DNA of 64,000 nucleotides from Falsarthrobacter nasiphocae (GTDB lineage Bacteria; Actinomycetota; Actinomycetes; Actinomycetales; Micrococcaceae), in contig NZ_JAVDUI010000001.1 of NCBI RefSeq assembly GCF_031456275.1, positions 1,384,965-1,448,964 of the forward strand, in the 5' to 3' direction. Below the pieces are notes generated by a model that saw only the letters and a list, made by a program, of their open reading frames with translations, was not told the DNA's origin and did not search any database. A program made the position numbers and the translations under genes. Of the stretch, positions 44,399 through 52,505 are shown one piece after another; the stretch's first letter is position 1; every line of letters starts with the position of its first letter.

Positions 44399-45760
44399 AT
44401 GTCTCAGATTCGCTACAACGCCACCGCCAACCCCCACCTTGGGGGCTCCGGCGTGGCCACCATGCACGGAGACGCCCAGGGCTCGGACGCCACCCCGCTC
44501 GCGGGGCCGGGGGCCAAGCGGTGGAAGGTCACCAAGACCAAGCTCGGGGGAGCCTGCCCCACGATCCTCGCCGGCTCGGACGGGTTCATCCAGGTGCTCT
44601 GCACGCAGGTCTTCGCCGACGGCAAGTTCCTGACCCCCAAGCTCTCCATCCTCGACGCGCGGGGCCGGGAGCTCTCATCCCTCAACCTGCCCAAGGGCGC
44701 CCTGCTGGGCGGCGTGTACGCGTACCTCGACAACGAGGACCGGATGGTTCTCGTCGACGGCTCGAACACCCTCGTCCGGCTCGCCCACACGCGCAACGGG
44801 CGGAGCATTTTCGTCCAGCAGCGCGTGGACGTCTCCTCGGTCATCGACCGTGGGGACGGGGTCGTGGGGCTCGTCCCGGACTGGGCTGGCAACGTGTGGC
44901 TGGCCACCCGCCAAGGGCGCGTCGTCGTCGTCGAGAAGGACGGGCGCTCGATGCGCCGGATCATCCTCGGCGGCGGGCTCGAGCGCGTGGACAACTCCAT
45001 TGCCGCCTGCCCGTCCGGCGTCAGCGTCGTCACCTCGCACGCCATCTACCAGCTGACGCTCGGTGCCGACGGCATGCCCACCGTGGCGTGGCGGCAGGCC
45101 TATGACCGCGGCTCGGCGCGCAAGCCCGGCAAGCTCTCGTGGGGATCGGGCGCCTCGCCCACGTTCTTCGGGCCCAACGGCTCGGACTATGTCATGCTCA
45201 CGGACAACGCGGACTCCCAGGAGAACGTCATCGTCTACCGGACGGCGGACGGCAGCGAGGTGGGCCGCGCCGGCCTCTTCGCGCGCGGGGCATCGGGCAC
45301 GGAGAACTCGATGATCGGCATCGGCAACACGGTGATCGGCGCCAACACCTACGGCTACCCGTACCCGGCCCTTCCCGAGGGCGCCGGGCCCTCCAAGCCC
45401 GCCCGCGCCCGCTTCAGCCCCGGCCTCGAGCGGTGGGATGTCACCCCGAAGGGCCTGCGGAACGTCTGGAAGCGCACCGACGTCTACTCCTCGGCCGTGC
45501 CCCGGTACTCGGCGGCTGACGGCATCATCTACACCTGCGAGCGCAAGCCGGGCCCGGCTGGCGTGGCCAACGGGGCGTACATCAGCGCCGTGGCCATCGA
45601 CATGGCCACGGGGCGCACCCTTCACTCCCAGAAGCTCGGGGACCACGTGAGCATCCTCCTCGGCGGCGGGGACACGCTGCAGATGGTCGGCACGATCGAC
45701 TCCCGCGGCGTCTGGTGGCAGGGCAGCATCTGCGGCGTCTACCGGATTGAGCGCGCGTAG
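44399..45760 (+). CDS. Propeller-like protein A, no signal peptide, unknown function
   Basis: A 453-residue protein with many short beta-strand-like blocks (GFIQVLCTQVFADGKFL, RMVLVDGSNTLVRLAHTRNG, GLVPDWAGNVWLATRQGRV, VAIDMATGRTL, GGGDTLQMVGTIDSRG) that suggest a PQQ/NHL-type beta-propeller. No signal peptide or membrane helix. It opens with RYNATANPHLGGSGVATMHG, nearly as in the paralogue at 48972. AAGGAGGTGTG precedes ATG 44399. It shares an operon with a Tat-signal protein 35 bp downstream. Confidence 0.7.
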   Translation: MSQIRYNATANPHLGGSGVATMHGDAQGSDATPLAGPGAKRWKVTKTKLGGACPTILAGSDGFIQVLCTQVFADGKFLTPKLSILDARGRELSSLNLPKGALLGGVYAYLDNEDRMVLVDGSNTLVRLAHTRNGRSIFVQQRVDVSSVIDRGDGVVGLVPDWAGNVWLATRQGRVVVVEKDGRSMRRIILGGGLERVDNSIAACPSGVSVVTSHAIYQLTLGADGMPTVAWRQAYDRGSARKPGKLSWGSGASPTFFGPNGSDYVMLTDNADSQENVIVYRTADGSEVGRAGLFARGASGTENSMIGIGNTVIGANTYGYPYPALPEGAGPSKPARARFSPGLERWDVTPKGLRNVWKRTDVYSSAVPRYSAADGIIYTCERKPGPAGVANGAYISAVAIDMATGRTLHSQKLGDHVSILLGGGDTLQMVGTIDSRGVWWQGSICGVYRIERA

Positions 45761-45795
45761 CGCCGAGCCCAACGGGACAGAAAGGAACTCTTGAC

Positions 45796-46518
45796 ATGAC
45801 GATCACACGACGCACAGTCCTCACCGGCGCCGCGCTGGCCATCCCGGCGGTCCTCTGGGCCTCCAGCGCCACGGCTGAGGTGCTCGGCGGGGACTCCGCA
45901 GGGGCGGGCCTCGGCCAGGCCGGCCTCGGCCAGGCAGGCCTCGGCCAGGCCGGCCTCGGCGCCCAGGGCTCCACGGGGGCCTCGGGGACGACGACGGCGG
46001 CTGGCGCTGGGGCGCCCACCGCCGGGTCGGCGGCCCAGGCCCCAGGGGGTGCTGTCTCGCCGCTCCGGGCCCTGCTCGGCGACGAGGGCGCGGCCCCGTT
46101 CAGGCTCTCGTTCGAGGGTCTCGTGGAGGCAGAGGCCGGCGGCGGGCGGACGATCCTGGCCCCGTCGGCGCTCCTGGTCACGGCCGCAGGCAGGGCGATC
46201 CCGGCCGGCACGGAGATCACCGTGGGGCACCGTGCCCTCGACGACACGGGCCTGGTCGACTCCGAAGGGGGTCTCGTGGTCCGCAAGGCCGTCGTCGGCG
46301 GCGAGGCGCTGGCGGTGGCGCGCGCGGGCAGGCGGAGCACAGTGACGCTGTCCGCCGCCGTTGCCGCAGGAGGCAGCGCGAGGATTGAGCTCGAGTGGGC
46401 CCTGGGCTCACGCCCGCAGGCAGGTGACGTGGCTTTCGTGGCGAGCTCCCTGGCGCAGACCGCAGACGGCGGCGCCGTCGTGACCGCCGCCCCCGAGGCA
46501 GTGGGGCGGATTCGCTGA
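45796..46518 (+). CDS. Tat-signal exported protein with AGLGQ repeats
   Basis: A 240-residue protein. Signal TRRTVLTGAALAIPAVLWA with twin Arg, ending near SSATA. Then an AGLGQ-type pentapeptide repeated four times, an Ala/Gly/Thr-rich linker (to about 85), and a beta-rich C-terminal domain (FRLSFEGLVEAEAGGGRTIL, STVTLSAAVAAGGSARIELE). No family recognised. AAAGGAACT precedes the ATG. Same operon as propeller A, whose export it may mediate. Confidence 0.7.
   Translation: MTITRRTVLTGAALAIPAVLWASSATAEVLGGDSAGAGLGQAGLGQAGLGQAGLGAQGSTGASGTTTAAGAGAPTAGSAAQAPGGAVSPLRALLGDEGAAPFRLSFEGLVEAEAGGGRTILAPSALLVTAAGRAIPAGTEITVGHRALDDTGLVDSEGGLVVRKAVVGGEALAVARAGRRSTVTLSAAVAAGGSARIELEWALGSRPQAGDVAFVASSLAQTADGGAVVTAAPEAVGRIR
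45906..45960. repeat. 15-bp tandem repeat in the AGLGQ gene
   Basis: GGCCTCGGCCAGGC recurs every 15 bp about three and a half times, with one base change (C/A). It encodes the AGLGQ pentapeptide repeats. Slippage could change the copy number. Confidence 0.85.
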
Positions 46519-46543
46519 CGGGCTGACCCAGCGGGACAACGCC

Positions 46544-46581
46544 GAAGGCCCCTCGCATCCGGGTGGATGCGAGGGGCCTTC
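46544..46581. terminator. Bidirectional terminator
   Basis: A 17-bp perfect stem GAAGGCCCCTCGCATCC / GGATGCGAGGGGCCTTC with loop gggt, between convergent genes (Tat-signal protein and DUF805). Confidence 0.88.
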
Positions 46582-46595
46582 GTGCGGGGTGCGGC

Positions 46596-47606
46596 CTACG
46601 GGGTGTGGGGATCCGTCGGGTTGGGGTTGACCGAGTACTGGCGCTGGGCGGCGTCGTACTCAGGGTTTCCCGGCACCCAATTGCCGGTGTAGGCCGCAGG
46701 GAGCCTTTTCGAGGGGTCGTCGAATCGGGCGCCCTGCGGCTTGGAGGGAAGGATGGTCCACACGAGCTGGACGATGTAGACCGCAAAAAGGAGCATCGCG
46801 AGGATCATGATGATCCCGATGCTCGCCCCGAGACTCGTGACGATCTCGGAGTCGCTCATCGTCTCGATGTCCCCGGCGCGGAGGATCAGGAGAACGATCG
46901 GGATGACCACGGCGAGGCTCAGGACCATCTGAAGCACGTAGAAGGCCAGGTACCACCAGCCGGAGCGGTTGATGTCATGGAAGCGCCGAACGGCCAGCGG
47001 AATCAGGGACAGGCCGACGAGGAACGTCAGCAGCTGGCCGAGCCCGGAGGCGGCGCTCGTCTGGATGCTGTTGGCCTGCGCCGGGGCGGCGCCGCCATTG
47101 ACGGCGAGGTCCACGAGGGAGGTCAGCATGCTGACGACGAAGTTCAGGATCACCGTTGCCAGCATGACCCACCAGTACTCGGAGCGGGTGGCGCGGCCGT
47201 TGAAGACGAGAAGGTTCTTCCACCAGAGGCGGATGGCCTCGCCGAACGAGACCGAGGGGCGCATCCAGCCCGGCCGGTACGCGGCGTGGGGGCGCTGCAT
47301 CGGCTGGGGAGCAGCGTCCTGGGGAGCGGAGCCCTGGGGCTGCGAGGGGAGGCCGGCCGGGCCGTAGCTAGCCTGCGCAGCGGGGCCCTGGTGCTGATGC
47401 CCCGAGGCGCCGCCGTACTGCGTGCCCGGCTGTGCAGAGGCATCAGTGCCGTAGGCGTGGCTGCCCTGTGCGCTCGAGGACTGGGCGTCTCCGGCGCCGT
47501 CCTTCTTCAGATAGCCGTACGGGTCGAAGCCGGGGAGGTGCTCGTTGTGGAACTCCTCGTCCCGGCGGGGCGCGCCCGCTCCGTTGGGCTGGTCAGCAGA
47601 GGGCAT
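46596..47606 (-). CDS. DUF805 family membrane protein with Gln/Ala-rich N-terminus
   Basis: A 336-residue protein. The first about 115 residues are a disordered Gln/Ala/Pro/Gly-rich tail. DUF805 follows: WWKNLLVFNGRATRSEYWWV, LSLIPLAVRRFHDINRSGWW, and four to five helices. The C-terminal part is again polar. The function of DUF805 is unknown. ATG 47606 has AAAGGACC upstream. Confidence 0.88.
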   Translation of the reverse strand: MPSADQPNGAGAPRRDEEFHNEHLPGFDPYGYLKKDGAGDAQSSSAQGSHAYGTDASAQPGTQYGGASGHQHQGPAAQASYGPAGLPSQPQGSAPQDAAPQPMQRPHAAYRPGWMRPSVSFGEAIRLWWKNLLVFNGRATRSEYWWVMLATVILNFVVSMLTSLVDLAVNGGAAPAQANSIQTSAASGLGQLLTFLVGLSLIPLAVRRFHDINRSGWWYLAFYVLQMVLSLAVVIPIVLLILRAGDIETMSDSEIVTSLGASIGIIMILAMLLFAVYIVQLVWTILPSKPQGARFDDPSKRLPAAYTGNWVPGNPEYDAAQRQYSVNPNPTDPHTP

Positions 47607-47793
47607 CGTTGGTCCTTTCGCGGCGCCTCCGGGCGAGGGATCCCGCGTCAGCGCCTCCAGCGGCATGTCGAGTGTGTGCTGTGTCCCAGTCTCTCAAACT
47701 TGGCGGAGATGTGTGTTGTTCCACCGCCTGCATGCCCTCCGCCCCGAGTGGGTGCGCGCTGGGGGAGGGGTGGATCGGGCCGGAGTGCTGAGG

Positions 47794-47815
47794 TAGAATT
47801 AGTGTTATCAATAAC
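47794..47815. promoter_or_regulatory. Possible promoter/operator of the second propeller operon
   Basis: TAGAAT (47794-47799) is a plausible -10 hexamer; just downstream GTTATcaATAAC (47804-47815) forms a short inverted repeat. It lies about 90 bp before the GTG at 47904. Confidence 0.35.
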
Positions 47816-47903
47816 GCGCATGATCCCCGGCTGTGCCGGTCTTCGTCCCACGGGCCAGGGCGGTGGATCTGGACGCGCGTGGGGCCCAGAGCGGAGGACA
47901 ACT

Positions 47904-48959
47904 GTGGGCTCAACCAGCGACCAGCATCTATCAACCCCCTCAGACTCACACCAGGGCGCCGTGGCGCCTGCGGACGGGCCCAGCCGGCGCCGCATTGTCG
48001 CGGCGGGCGCGTGGGCCGTCCCCGTTGTGGCCGCCGCATCGGCCGTCCCGGCATCGGCCGCATCCCAGCGCGTCTGCTCCAAGGACGAGATCACGGGGCC
48101 GCGCCCCGAGGCAGTGGAGAAGCCCACGGCGGCCGACGCCCCGGACACGCGGCCCATCAAGCCTGCGACCTGCCACCACGCCAACGTCAGCGGCGAGTGT
48201 GAAGGCTTCCGCGCCGCCGCCCACGCCTGGGATCAGGGACAGCGCAACGGAGGCAGCTATGCCGAGCGCCTCCGCCGCTACGAGGAGTACCTCCGCGCGG
48301 ACGCGGCCTGGCTCAAGGCCAACCCCGGGTGCGGTGGCGTCGTGCCCGAGAAGACTCCGCCGGCCGCAACGTTCGAACGTCGCCTCGTGGCCGGCCCGCT
48401 CCGTGGGGCCGCGACCCGCAACATCAACGGGGACTCGCCCTCCGACATCCAGGTCTACACCGTCTTCCCCACGCGGAGGGCGCCCCACGAGCACTGGCAC
48501 GTCAGCCGCAACAGCCCCCAAGGGGAATTCCTGGACCCTCGGGATGGCGCAGCGGCCGAGTTCCCGCCGAGCTTCGGCGCCGCCGGCGGCGGAAACGTCA
48601 TCCGGGTCACCGTCGTCGAACGCTCAGGGAGGGTGAAGTACAACCCGAAGGGCACGCGGTTCGACGAGACCCAGGGCTGGCAGCCGCCCCAGCTGTTCGC
48701 CTCGGAGCGCGGCCGGGGGTACTCCATCACACGTGCAGGCGAGCCCCTCTCGCACTTCCGCACCGCGTACTACGGCCAGCCTTCCGAGGTTGACGGGCGC
48801 CGGGCCTGGACGTGGGAGCTCACCATTCTCCGTCGCATCGCGCGCCCGCAGGAGGCCCCCTGCTTCTCCATTCAGTTCGAGGCCGCGGACCCCGCCCAGG
48901 TCCCCGACTACGAGATCACCCTCACGTCCCCCTGGGGCGACGTCCACCACCACGTCTGA
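47904..48959 (+). CDS. Tat-signal exported protein, partner of propeller B
   Basis: A 351-residue protein. After a polar 26-residue start comes SRRRIVAAGAWAVPVVAAAS, cut near ASAAS: a twin-arginine signal of the same pattern as the other exported proteins here. The mature part has paired Cys (RVCSKDEI, ATCHHANVSGECEGF, NPGCGG), a helical stretch (EGFRAAAHAWDQGQRNGG) and a beta-rich C-terminal domain. GTG 47904 has GCGGAGGACAACT upstream. The open frame extends to 46563 but that part is Arg-rich antisense of DUF805. Propeller B follows 12 bp downstream. Confidence 0.72.
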   Translation: MGSTSDQHLSTPSDSHQGAVAPADGPSRRRIVAAGAWAVPVVAAASAVPASAASQRVCSKDEITGPRPEAVEKPTAADAPDTRPIKPATCHHANVSGECEGFRAAAHAWDQGQRNGGSYAERLRRYEEYLRADAAWLKANPGCGGVVPEKTPPAATFERRLVAGPLRGAATRNINGDSPSDIQVYTVFPTRRAPHEHWHVSRNSPQGEFLDPRDGAAAEFPPSFGAAGGGNVIRVTVVERSGRVKYNPKGTRFDETQGWQPPQLFASERGRGYSITRAGEPLSHFRTAYYGQPSEVDGRRAWTWELTILRRIARPQEAPCFSIQFEAADPAQVPDYEITLTSPWGDVHHHV

Positions 48960-48971
48960 CAGGAGCCCGCC

Positions 48972-50360
48972 ATGTCATCGCTGAAGTACAACGCTGTTGC
49001 CAACCGCTTCCTCGGCACGAATGGCATTGCCACGATGCACGGGGACGCCCAGTCGTCGGACTGCACCCCGTTCCGTGGCCCGGGCCGGGGGCGCTGGTCC
49101 GTGAAGTTCGTTCACCTGGGCGGTGCCTGCCCCACCGTGCTCGCGGGCAAGGACGGCTACATCCAGGTCCTGACCACGAAGGTGCTCAACAACAAGCTCG
49201 AGGCACTCTCACCGGTTGTGTCCATCCTTCACCCGGACACAGGGCAGGTCCTCTCCGAGATGAACATCGCCAAAGGCGCCCTGCTGGGCGGCGTGTACGC
49301 CTACCTGGACGACCAGGACCGCATGGTCCTCATCGACGGAGCCCACAACCTCCTGCGGATCGCCCACGGCCGCGGCGGGAAGTCCCTCAGGGTGGACTCC
49401 CGGATCAGCCTCGGATCGTACATTGGGGCGGTTCGCGGAGACCAGGCCGTCAGCCTGGTGCCGGACTGGCAAGGGCGTGTCTGGTTTGCCACGCAGGCCG
49501 GGCGGGCGGCCTACGTGGACCCGTCGAGCGGCGTCGTGCGGGGGATTGACCTCAAGGCGCACCGGCCCACGTGCTTCAAGGACACCGAGGTGGAGCGGGT
49601 CACCAACTCCATCTCTGCCTGCCCTGACGGCGTCAGCATCGTCACGACCCACGCCGTGTACCTCGTCCGAGCGGCGGCGGATGGGACGCCGGAGGTGGTG
49701 TGGATGCACGTCTACGAGCGGGACCGCGCGCGCAAGCCCGGCAAGCTCGCCTGGGGCTCCGGGGCCACGCCGACCTTCTTCGGCCCCACGGGGCATGACT
49801 ACCTCATGCTCACGGACAACCACTTCGAGCGCGAACACGTCATGGTGTACAGGACCAAGGACGGGGCCCAGGTGGGCGTGGCGCCGATGTTCGCGGTGCG
49901 CAACTCCGGGACGGAGAACTCGATGATCGGGATCGGCAACACCGTCATCGGGGCCAACACCTACGGCTACCCGTACCCTCGGTACCCTGACGGGGCCGGA
50001 AAGTCCGACCCCGAGAACGCGGAATTCACCGCCGGCATGGAGCGCTGGGACATCACGCCCACGGGCCTGGTCAATCGGTGGACCCGCAATGACGTCTACT
50101 CGTGTGCCGTGCCGCGGTACTCCACGACAGACCGGCTCATCTACACGTGTGACCGCTCGCCGAGCTTCCGGATCAACCGCATCCGTGCCGTCGCCATCGA
50201 CATCGACACGGGACGCACGGTACAGGAGGAGTGGCTGCCGCGCTCCACGATGACCGTGCTCGGCGGCGGCGACACCCTCCAGATGGTCGGCACCATGGAC
50301 GGCCGCGGCACGTGGTGGCAGGGCACCATCATGGGCGTCTACATGATCAAGTCAAAGTAG
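48972..50360 (+). CDS. Propeller-like protein B, paralogue of A, no signal peptide
   Basis: A 462-residue protein closely similar to the one at 44399 throughout: KYNAVANRFLGTNGIATMHG, GALLGGVYAYLDDQDRMVL, KPGKLAWGSGATPTFFGP, SGTENSMIGIGNTVIGANTY, GGGDTLQMVGTMDGRGTWWQ. The C-terminus lacks an export tag. AGGAGCCCGCC precedes ATG. The gene order with its Tat partner is reversed relative to copy A. No family recognised. Confidence 0.7.
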   Translation: MSSLKYNAVANRFLGTNGIATMHGDAQSSDCTPFRGPGRGRWSVKFVHLGGACPTVLAGKDGYIQVLTTKVLNNKLEALSPVVSILHPDTGQVLSEMNIAKGALLGGVYAYLDDQDRMVLIDGAHNLLRIAHGRGGKSLRVDSRISLGSYIGAVRGDQAVSLVPDWQGRVWFATQAGRAAYVDPSSGVVRGIDLKAHRPTCFKDTEVERVTNSISACPDGVSIVTTHAVYLVRAAADGTPEVVWMHVYERDRARKPGKLAWGSGATPTFFGPTGHDYLMLTDNHFEREHVMVYRTKDGAQVGVAPMFAVRNSGTENSMIGIGNTVIGANTYGYPYPRYPDGAGKSDPENAEFTAGMERWDITPTGLVNRWTRNDVYSCAVPRYSTTDRLIYTCDRSPSFRINRIRAVAIDIDTGRTVQEEWLPRSTMTVLGGGDTLQMVGTMDGRGTWWQGTIMGVYMIKSK

Positions 50361-50514
50361 GCGCCCACCAGGGCTACCGGGGTCGCGGCCATCGTGTGTG
50401 CGTCGTCAGGATCGTCTCTCCAGCCGGGAGCCTGACTGGCGTCCGGGCCCGGCCCCGCGCTGCTCTTGCCCCGTGCCGCTCCGGGCCTCCACCGAGGCCG
50501 GGGCGGTTCACGAC

Positions 50515-50553
50515 AAAGGGCCCGCTTCATCATGGTGATGAAGCGGGCCCTTT
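50515..50553. terminator. Bidirectional terminator (propeller B / tRNA-Pro)
   Basis: A 17-bp perfect stem AAAGGGCCCGCTTCATC / GATGAAGCGGGCCCTTT, loop 5 nt. On the minus strand it follows the tRNA-Pro 3' end. Confidence 0.88.
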
Positions 50554-50559
50554 GTGGAC

Positions 50560-50636
<77 letters not shown>

Positions 50637-50711
50637 GTCCGTTGGTTCCACGAGTCAAGCTCTGCGAAACCAACTTGTCTAGTTTACGGGGCGAGGGGCG
50701 TCAATGACAAA

Positions 50712-52505
50712 TCACGCGAGGGACCGCTGCCATGCGGCGTCCAGCCCGGCGAACTCGCCGCCCTGCGCGATGAGCTCCTCCGGCGTGCCGTCCTCCGCGA
50801 CCCGGCCCCCACGCACCACGAGAACCCGGTCCGCGATCGCCACCGTCGAGAGGCGGTGCGCGATGATCAGCGCCGTCCGCTCACCCAGGAGCCGCTCCAG
50901 ACCCTGCTGCACGAGCCGCTCGCTCGGCAGATCAAGGGAACTCGTGGCCTCATCCAGGATGAGCACCGCCGGGTCCGCGAGGAACGCCCGCGCAAACGAG
51001 ATCAGCTGACGCTGGCCCGCCGAAACGCGGCCGCCCCGCTTCGTCACGTCCGTGTCATACCCGTCCGGCAGCGCGCGAATGAACGCATCCGCGCCCACCG
51101 CCGCTGCGGCCGCCTCCACCTCTTCCCGAGTCGCATCCGGCTTGCCGATGGCGATGTTCTCGGCAACCGTCCCCGAGAACAAGTACGCCTCCTGTGTCAC
51201 CATGACCACGCGCCGCCGCAGGTCCGCGTCCGCGATCTCGCGCACGTCCGTCCCGTCCAGGCGGATGGACCCCTGCGTCACGTCGTAGAACCGACTGATG
51301 AGCTTCGCGAGGGTGGACTTGCCTGCGCCCGTCTGCCCGACCACAGCCACGGTCTGCCCCGCGGGGATCCTCAGAGAGAGGTGCTCCACGAGGGTGGACT
51401 GGGGCGAGTAGCCGAAGGCGACGTCGTCGAACACAATCTCACCGTGAGGCGACCCGAGAGCCGCGGGACGCTCAGGCTCGGTGAGAGTCTCCGGCTCCTC
51501 CAAGAGCCCCGAGACCTTCTCCAGCGCCGACTGCGCGGACTGAAGCGAGGAGATGTACATGAGGAGCGACTGCATGGGCCCGAAGAGACGCTTCGTGGCG
51601 AGCGTGACCGCGACGAGGGCGCCGAGGCTCAGGGTGCCGTCGATCGCGCGCCAGCCGCCCCACGCGAGGACCGCCACCATGCAGAGATTCCCCAGGCCCA
51701 CCATGAGCGGCTGGAGGATGCCGAACAGGCCGATCGTGTTCATCGTCGCCCGCTGGTAGTCCGCCGCCACCGAGGAGTACGCCCCCTCGTTCGAGGCCTC
51801 CTTGCGGAAGGACTGGACGGCGCGGATGCCCGTGAACGTCTCCACAAACGTGACAATCAGCCGGGCCGAGTGCGTGCGGGACTCGCGGAACGCCTTCTCC
51901 GCCCGCTTCATGAACCACCGCATGAGCCAGATGACGACGACGAGGAACACCGCGATGACAATCCCCGACTGCGGGTCCAGAGCAAGGATCAGGCCCAGCG
52001 AGAACACGAGATAGAGCAGCGTGGTCAGGACCTCGGACACGCCGCCGTCGAGGAACTCCTGGAGGGCGTCCATGTCCGAGGTCTGCCGGGAGATTGCGCG
52101 CCCAGACGTGTACTTCTCATGAAACGAGACCGGGAGGCGCTGCACCTTCCGGAACAGGTTCTCCCGGATCTCCATGAGGGACGACTGAGACAGAGACGCC
52201 GTGAGCCAGGTCGAGAGCCAGAACATGAACCCCATGACCAGGCTCGCCGCCGCGAACAGGCCCACGATGAGCCACAGGGGACCCGGGTCGCCGTCCCGAA
52301 GCGCCGGCAGGCCGACGTCGATCCCCTTGGCCAGGAACAGCGGCGTCAGGGCCTCGAGAAGGGACGCCAGGATGGACGTCGCGGCGGTCGCGACGACGAG
52401 GGGCCAGCGCGGCTTGAGCGTGCGCCCCATGAGGCGGTAGGCCCGGGAGCGCGCCTGCTTGAGCTCCGCGCCGGTGAGGTCGTCGTTCTCTTCGGTGGCG
52501 CTCAT
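50712..52505 (-). CDS. ABC exporter half-transporter (functional ATPase site residues)
   Basis: A 597-residue type IV ABC exporter half. Six-helix domain (about 35-330), then the ATPase: Walker A GQTGAGKST, signature VSAGQRQ (in place of LSGGQ), Walker B AVLILDEATSSLD with the catalytic Glu, H-loop AHRLS. ATG 52505 overlaps the stop of the partner half (ATGA). Together they form a heterodimer of the TM287/288 or BmrCD kind. The substrate (drug, lipid or other) is not evident. Confidence 0.93.
   Translation of the reverse strand: MSATEENDDLTGAELKQARSRAYRLMGRTLKPRWPLVVATAATSILASLLEALTPLFLAKGIDVGLPALRDGDPGPLWLIVGLFAAASLVMGFMFWLSTWLTASLSQSSLMEIRENLFRKVQRLPVSFHEKYTSGRAISRQTSDMDALQEFLDGGVSEVLTTLLYLVFSLGLILALDPQSGIVIAVFLVVVIWLMRWFMKRAEKAFRESRTHSARLIVTFVETFTGIRAVQSFRKEASNEGAYSSVAADYQRATMNTIGLFGILQPLMVGLGNLCMVAVLAWGGWRAIDGTLSLGALVAVTLATKRLFGPMQSLLMYISSLQSAQSALEKVSGLLEEPETLTEPERPAALGSPHGEIVFDDVAFGYSPQSTLVEHLSLRIPAGQTVAVVGQTGAGKSTLAKLISRFYDVTQGSIRLDGTDVREIADADLRRRVVMVTQEAYLFSGTVAENIAIGKPDATREEVEAAAAAVGADAFIRALPDGYDTDVTKRGGRVSAGQRQLISFARAFLADPAVLILDEATSSLDLPSERLVQQGLERLLGERTALIIAHRLSTVAIADRVLVVRGGRVAEDGTPEELIAQGGEFAGLDAAWQRSLA

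Noticed and set aside
46563-47903. N-terminal extension of the Tat-signal protein (frame open for 798 codons)
   Set aside because: It runs antisense to DUF805, and a good ribosome-binding site and GTG at 47904 directly precede the signal peptide region.
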